Assembly: GCA_902464495.1 (NCBI GenBank) | Contig: CABQJK010000049.1 | Coordinates: 1 to 10,325 of the forward strand | Length of the DNA stretch: 10,325 nucleotides | Direction of reading: 5' to 3' | DNA from: an uncultured Collinsella sp. | GTDB lineage: Bacteria > Actinomycetota > Coriobacteriia > Coriobacteriales > Coriobacteriaceae | Shown: positions 5,732-10,325 of the stretch, one piece after another | Position numbering within the stretch: position 1 is the first letter of the stretch | Layout: every line of letters starts with the position of its first letter | Program-made: the position numbers and the translations under genes | The notes under the pieces: model-generated | The model's input: the letters and a program-made list of their open reading frames with translations, nothing else | What the model was told of the DNA's origin: nothing | Database searches by the model: none

Positions 5732-5804
5732 GCTACCTGACCCCTTTCCGTCTCGCACATCTCCATCATAAGCCTGCGGCCAGCCCGTGGGCCACGCAAC
5801 CGCC

Positions 5805-6770
5805 CTAGTACGTCGCCTTGTAACGGTTGACCTTCTCGCGATAATCGCGCGTGTCGGCCTCGCGCAGTTTGGTCATAGCCTCGCGCTCATCATCGGACAG
5901 GTTCGTGGGAACCTGCACCTTGATCTCGACGAGCAGCGCACCCGTACGGCCGCGATGCTTAACGTCGGGCGCACCCATCTCCTTAAAGCGGAACTTCTTG
6001 CCCGTCTGGGTACCCGCGGGCACCTTCAGACGGACCGTCGCGCCACCGGGCGTGGGCACGTCGACCGTGCAGCCGAGCGCCGCCTCGTAGACCGAGATCG
6101 GCACCTCCATGGTCACGTCGGCACCCTTGCGCTTAAACAGCGGATGCTCCTCCACGTGCGTGGTCACGACCAGGTCGCCGCGCTCGCCTCCGGCAACGCC
6201 GTACTCGCCGCGGCGCTTGTAGCGCAGCTTGCCGCCGTCGACCGCGCCCGCGGGCACCGAGACCGTGATGGTCTGCTGCTCGCCCGTCGAGGGAATGCGG
6301 TAGGTGACCTTGTGCGTCACGCCGCGGAACGCGTCCTCGGCCGTTACGTCGACAGTCAGCGACAGGTCGCCGCCCTTGCGAGCGCGGCTGCGACCCGCGC
6401 CGGCACCGGCAGCGCCCGCAGCCCCGGCAAAGCCCGAGCCCCAATCGCTACCCCAGGCGCCATTGCCGCTGAAGATGCTGTCGAAGATATCGCCCCAGCC
6501 GCTGGCGCCCGCGCCGGCACCGTAGCCGCCGCCATACGCGCCGCCCGCGCCCGGCATGCCGCCGAACATGAGCATCTGGTCGTACTCTTTGCGCTTCTTC
6601 TCGTCCGAAAGCGTCTCGTAGGCCTCGCTGATCTCCTTAAACTTGGCCTCGTCGCCGCCGGCATCGGGGTGATATTTTTGCGCGAGCTTGCGAAACGCGC
6701 TCTTGATCTCTTTGTCGGAGGCGCTCTTGGATACGCCCAGGATGTCATAGAAGGTTTTGCCTGCAGCCAT
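5805..6770 (-). CDS. dnaJ: DnaJ-type co-chaperone lacking the zinc finger (class B / CbpA-like)
   Basis: This 321-residue protein stimulates DnaK ATPase and delivers substrates. The J domain is at 5-68 with HPD at 34-36. A Gly-rich linker (70-132) contains GWGDIFDSIFSG (91-102), and a C-terminal substrate-binding region (134-290) includes SVPAGAVDGGKLRYK and KVPAGTQTGKKFRFK, the repeat typical of two beta-barrel subdomains. The cysteine-rich CxxCxGxG zinc region of class A DnaJ is absent: the protein has a single cysteine (234). It is therefore a class B protein although it occupies the dnaJ position of the operon. The ATG at 6770 is preceded by AGGAGAGGAG, while the frame extends to 6803 without a comparable Shine-Dalgarno. 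A hairpin 5' of the gene probably modulates its expression. Confidence 0.9.
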   Translation of the reverse strand: MAAGKTFYDILGVSKSASDKEIKSAFRKLAQKYHPDAGGDEAKFKEISEAYETLSDEKKRKEYDQMLMFGGMPGAGGAYGGGYGAGAGASGWGDIFDSIFSGNGAWGSDWGSGFAGAAGAAGAGAGRSRARKGGDLSLTVDVTAEDAFRGVTHKVTYRIPSTGEQQTITVSVPAGAVDGGKLRYKRRGEYGVAGGERGDLVVTTHVEEHPLFKRKGADVTMEVPISVYEAALGCTVDVPTPGGATVRLKVPAGTQTGKKFRFKEMGAPDVKHRGRTGALLVEIKVQVPTNLSDDEREAMTKLREADTRDYREKVNRYKATY

Positions 6771-6794
6771 CGTAGCTCCTCTCCTGTTACGTCC

Positions 6795-6815
6795 GCCGTC
6801 CATGCAGACGACGGC
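6795..6815 (-). other. Small hairpin in the grpE-dnaJ spacer
   Basis: GCCGTC (6795-6800) and GACGGC (6810-6815) form a 6-bp stem with a 9-base loop, between the attenuator-like hairpin behind grpE and the dnaJ Shine-Dalgarno. It could protect the 5' end of a processed or re-initiated dnaJ-hspR message. Only the complementarity is seen. Confidence 0.3.
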
Positions 6816-6843
6816 TCATGCTTTCATATGGCACTAGGCCAGA

Positions 6844-6873
6844 AAGGGCCCCGGGTGTTGCCCCGGGGCCCTT
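6844..6873 (-). terminator. Attenuator-like hairpin between grpE and dnaJ
   Basis: AAGGGCCCCGGG (6844-6855) and CCCGGGGCCCTT (6862-6873) form a perfect 12-bp stem with a 6-base loop. On the minus strand it starts 5 bases after the grpE stop codon and is followed by TTTCT. The stem is very stable but the T-run is short, so partial termination or 3'-end protection of a dnaK-grpE message is likely. This would keep DnaJ and HspR below DnaK and GrpE. Confidence 0.6.
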
Positions 6874-6878
6874 CTCAA

Positions 6879-7721
6879 TTACTCCTCGGTGCTCTCGGCC
6901 GTATCGGCCGTAGCATCCTCGGGCGCCGCTTCGGGCTCCGGTGCGGGGCGCTTCTCGCCACCGTAGGTCACCGTCACCATCGCGGAGCGCAGAATGCGAT
7001 CCGCCATGCGGTAGCCCTTCTGGTACACGTCGTTGACGGTCTCGTCGTACTGCGATGCGTCCTCGACGCGACCCACAGCCTGGTGCTCGAGCGGATCGAA
7101 CGCCTCGCCCTTGGGGTCGATGGGCACAACGCCCTCGTGCGCAAACACATCGAGCAGCTTGGCATGCACCGCGTCAACGCCATCGACGAACTGCTTAAAG
7201 TCGTCGGAAAGCTCTTGGCTGCGGGCATGGTCGATCGCGCGCTCGATATCGTCGATCACCGGCAACAGCGCGGTGACAAGCTTCTCGGTCGCGCGCTCGC
7301 GCTCGGCAATGCGCTCGTTGGCGGTGCGGCGACGGAAGTTCTCCCAGTCGGCCTGCAGGCGAGCGGTGCGCTCGGTAGCGTCCTTCGCCTTGTCCTCGGC
7401 GGCCTTCTGAGCCTCTGCCGCAGCATCGAGCTCATTGCGCACGTCGGCAAGCTCCTTTTGGGCCTGCTCGAACTTGAGCTTAAAGTCGTTGTCGGCGGCT
7501 TCCTCACCGGCGCGGATAGCGGCTTCCACCATCTCGTCCTCGGTCATCGTCGCCTCCTTGTTGGAATCCTCTACCTGGTTCTCGGCAGCCTCGGCGGCCG
7601 GGGCCTCGTTGGCCTCGGTATCGTCGACGGCCTCTACGGGAATCTTCACGTCCTTCTCCTCAGAGTCAACGGGGGCGGCGCCAGCGGCGGCCGCCTCCGT
7701 GCGAGCTTTACGGGCGGACAT
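6879..7721 (-). CDS. grpE: GrpE, nucleotide exchange factor of DnaK
   Basis: GrpE dimers release ADP from DnaK. The 280-residue frame has an acidic, Ala-rich N-terminal tail (1-75), a long coiled-coil helix (about 80-145, including RLQADWENFRRRT), a four-helix region, and the C-terminal beta domain with FDPLEHQAV (208-216) and VYQKGYRMADRILRSAMVTV (232-251). An acidic tail with PEPEAAPED follows. The ATG at 7721 lies 2 bases after the dnaK stop, with GAGGA in the dnaK end, so translation is coupled. A second ATG at codon 59 (7547) is preceded by a perfect AAGGAGG and would give a 222-residue protein closer to the usual GrpE length. Both starts keep the whole functional core. Confidence 0.93.
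   Translation of the reverse strand: MSARKARTEAAAAGAAPVDSEEKDVKIPVEAVDDTEANEAPAAEAAENQVEDSNKEATMTEDEMVEAAIRAGEEAADNDFKLKFEQAQKELADVRNELDAAAEAQKAAEDKAKDATERTARLQADWENFRRRTANERIAERERATEKLVTALLPVIDDIERAIDHARSQELSDDFKQFVDGVDAVHAKLLDVFAHEGVVPIDPKGEAFDPLEHQAVGRVEDASQYDETVNDVYQKGYRMADRILRSAMVTVTYGGEKRPAPEPEAAPEDATADTAESTEE
7553..7559 (-). promoter_or_regulatory. Internal Shine-Dalgarno within grpE, before Met59
   Basis: The minus strand reads AAGGAGG, then five bases, then ATG at 7547, in the grpE frame. This is a stronger ribosome binding site than the one serving the ATG at 7721. It either marks the real start or gives a second, shorter GrpE. Confidence 0.5.
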
Positions 7722-7723
7722 GA

Positions 7724-9616
<1,893 letters not shown>

Positions 9617-9717
9617 TAGAAATTCCCTCTCTCTTGTGCGTTCGCGCCGCCTCGGCGGTCTGTCACGCGGCGCTTCGGCTTGTCTTTCAGGATGTAGTGT
9701 ATCCCCTTATGGGCCGG

Positions 9718-9747
9718 AATATACAAAATCTAAGTCAATTCATATAA
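9718..9747 (-). promoter_or_regulatory. Candidate dnaK operon promoter
   Basis: On the minus strand TATATT (9723-9718) is the best -10, with TTATAT (9747-9742) 18 bases upstream as a poor -35. The -10 lies 2 bp beyond the 27-bp inverted repeat, as at clpB. A TTGACT (9738-9733) inside the repeat looks like a -35 but has no good -10 at 16-19 bases. The leader is about 95 nt. Confidence 0.4.
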
Positions 9748-9752
9748 GATTT
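9726..9752. promoter_or_regulatory. 27-bp inverted repeat upstream of dnaK, probable heat-shock operator (copy 2)
   Basis: The plus strand reads AAATCTAAGTC, then AATTC, then ATATAAGATTT. The two 11-bp halves are identical to those upstream of clpB (253-279) and only the centre differs. The repeat overlaps the presumed promoter spacer and -35 region. Binding by the HspR encoded in this operon is inferred from shared occurrence at the two expected HspR targets. Confidence 0.6.
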
Positions 9753-9759
9753 CTTATTG

Positions 9760-9779
9760 TTGAGAGTTTAGGTTCTCAA
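9760..9779. promoter_or_regulatory. HAIR-like dyad upstream of dnaK
   Basis: TTGAGA (9760-9765), eight bases, then TCTCAA (9774-9779) form a perfect 6-bp inverted repeat. The HspR element HAIR is CTTGAGT-N7-ACTCAAG, so TTGAG and CTCAA are both present but 10 rather than 9 bases apart. It lies 7 bp upstream of the 27-bp repeat. No equivalent is seen at clpB beyond a CTGAGT half-site (about 281-286). Confidence 0.45.
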
Positions 9780-9909
9780 ATACGCAGGTAGATGCGCTGA
9801 TTGAGTTCTCGGCACATCTATCGAGATCTATGTAGAGATAGCTGAGGTTTGCATCCGGGGGTGCCTGGGGCTGCCTTATGGAAAGCTCGTCCCGGTTTGA
9901 GCGTGGATT

Positions 9910-9961
9910 CCGGGTCGCAGTTTCCACCAGCGGGCCCAACCGGAAACTGCAACCCGGTTTT
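9910..9961 (+). repeat. 16-bp inverted repeat in the dnaK-ferredoxin intergenic region
   Basis: CCGGGTCGCAGTTTCC (9910-9925) and GGAAACTGCAACCCGG (9942-9957) pair over 16 bp with one mismatch around a 16-base loop. TTTT (9958-9961) follows on the plus strand. It resembles a terminator, but no plus-strand gene precedes it. It may be a regulatory dyad, a repeat, or the end of a small RNA divergent from dnaK. The rest of 9780-10120 shows no gene I can support. Confidence 0.4.
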
Positions 9962-10037
9962 CGGCCAAATAACGGGATGCCCTTTCCGCAGGCGCGCTCA
10001 ATAGCTCAATATTTCAAGTCACCTTTAGCTAACATTT

Positions 10038-10071
10038 GCGCAGCTCAACGGCCCCACCTGCGTGTTTTTTT
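10038..10071 (+). terminator. Weak terminator-like hairpin upstream of the ferredoxin gene
   Basis: GCGCAG (10038-10043) and CTGCGT (10058-10063) form a 6-bp stem with a 14-base loop, followed by G and seven T (10065-10071). The T-run is the best in this intergenic region, but the stem is short. It would stop plus-strand transcription coming from 9780-10030 before it reaches the ferredoxin promoter. Confidence 0.35.
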
Positions 10072-10123
10072 AGTAAACCATGGCATACTCGGCGAACGGT
10101 ATGAAGATGCCGGCCAGAGGGTA

Positions 10124-10151
10124 TTGCAAACGGTCGCTCCCGTGGTATGTT
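10124..10151 (+). promoter_or_regulatory. Candidate ferredoxin promoter
   Basis: TTGCAA (10124-10129) and TATGTT (10146-10151) are spaced by 16 bases, and TGG directly before the -10 makes it an extended -10 type. The leader would be about 55 nt. Confidence 0.5.
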
Positions 10152-10212
10152 TTTGCCCGAATCAAACCGGCGCGCATCGCTTGTAGCGTCGGTCAACAGA
10201 GAGGAAACTACC

Positions 10213-10325
10213 ATGGCTCATCCCGTAATTGATGCCGACGAGTGCATCGCTTGTGGCGTTTGCGTCGACTCCTGCCCCGCTGGCGTTCTGGAGCTCCAGG
10301 ACGTCGCTACCGTCGCTGACGAGGA
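10213..10325 (+). CDS. 4Fe-4S ferredoxin, N-terminal part (gene runs off the window)
   Basis: The 37 visible codons read MAHPVIDADECIACGVCVDSCPAGVLEL and onward. CIACGVCVDSCP (Cys11, 14, 17, 21) is the CxxCxxCxxxCP motif of a [4Fe-4S] cluster in bacterial ferredoxins. Four cysteines are visible; a second motif, if any, lies beyond the window. The protein would be a small cytosolic electron carrier, typical of anaerobes. The ATG at 10213 has AGAGGAAA upstream (about 10199-10206). The 16 bases covering the cluster motif have a near copy in the leader (10174-10189). Confidence 0.9.
   Translation, partial: MAHPVIDADECIACGVCVDSCPAGVLELQDVATVADE

Noticed and set aside
9811..9842. Weak dyad around CTATCGAGATCTATGTAG upstream of dnaK
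   Set aside because: Only short outer arms (CTATC/GATAG) pair and the centre does not. This is within chance for an AT-rich intergenic segment, and it is unrelated to the array stems despite sharing CGAGAT.
9754..9939. A 61-codon minus-strand frame upstream of dnaK
   Set aside because: It ends within the operator region, has no ribosome binding site and overlaps the inverted repeat at 9910-9957.
9878..10186. A 102-codon plus-strand frame in the dnaK-ferredoxin intergenic region
   Set aside because: It runs through the inverted repeat, the T-run hairpin and the presumed ferredoxin promoter, lacks a Shine-Dalgarno and shows no recognisable motif.

Overview
The window most resembles a chromosomal stretch of a high-GC, gut-type actinomycete, probably a coriobacterium close to Collinsella. 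The evidence is the GC-rich coding sequence, an actinobacterial heat-shock operon that ends in a MerR-type HspR repressor, and clpB nearby on the same strand. No 16S rRNA or other phylogenetic marker is present, so the genus is an inference.

Layout, left to right. The 5' end of clpB (minus strand) lies at 1-163, with its leader and promoter up to about 280. At 341-602 is an array of three tandem hairpin units of about 81 bp, followed by a smaller hairpin. Two divergent genes follow, 611-1282 (minus) and 1482-2156 (plus). Each encodes an unrecognised protein of about 223 residues with one N-terminal membrane segment. A strong terminator hairpin (2190-2227) and a second, homologous three-unit array (2246-2464) with its own hairpin (2474-2511) come next. 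An aconitase-superfamily hydratase of the YbhJ type occupies 2684-4984 (minus), with a terminator at 2516-2546 and a promoter near 5072-5100. A cluster of hairpins (5150-5294) separates it from the heat-shock operon dnaK-grpE-dnaJ-hspR, which is transcribed on the minus strand from about 9715 to 5315. A 596-bp intergenic region with several inverted repeats follows, and then the start of a plus-strand 4Fe-4S ferredoxin gene (10213 onward, cut by the window end).

How it works together. DnaK, GrpE and DnaJ form the Hsp70 folding machine, ClpB is the disaggregase that cooperates with it, and HspR is the repressor expected to shut both units off. The dnaK and clpB promoter regions share an almost identical 27-bp inverted repeat (AAATCTAAGTC, five variable bases, ATATAAGATTT). 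It is the obvious candidate for the common HspR operator, although it does not look like the textbook HAIR element. A second, HAIR-like dyad sits just upstream of it at dnaK only. Within the operon, a GC-rich hairpin directly after grpE probably lowers dnaJ-hspR expression, and grpE carries a perfect internal Shine-Dalgarno before Met59.

The most unusual structure is the pair of three-hairpin arrays bracketing the divergent membrane-protein genes. The unit order and the unit-specific loop sequences are conserved between the two arrays, so a whole array was duplicated rather than single units. I found no complete mobile-element gene, CRISPR, tRNA or rRNA.
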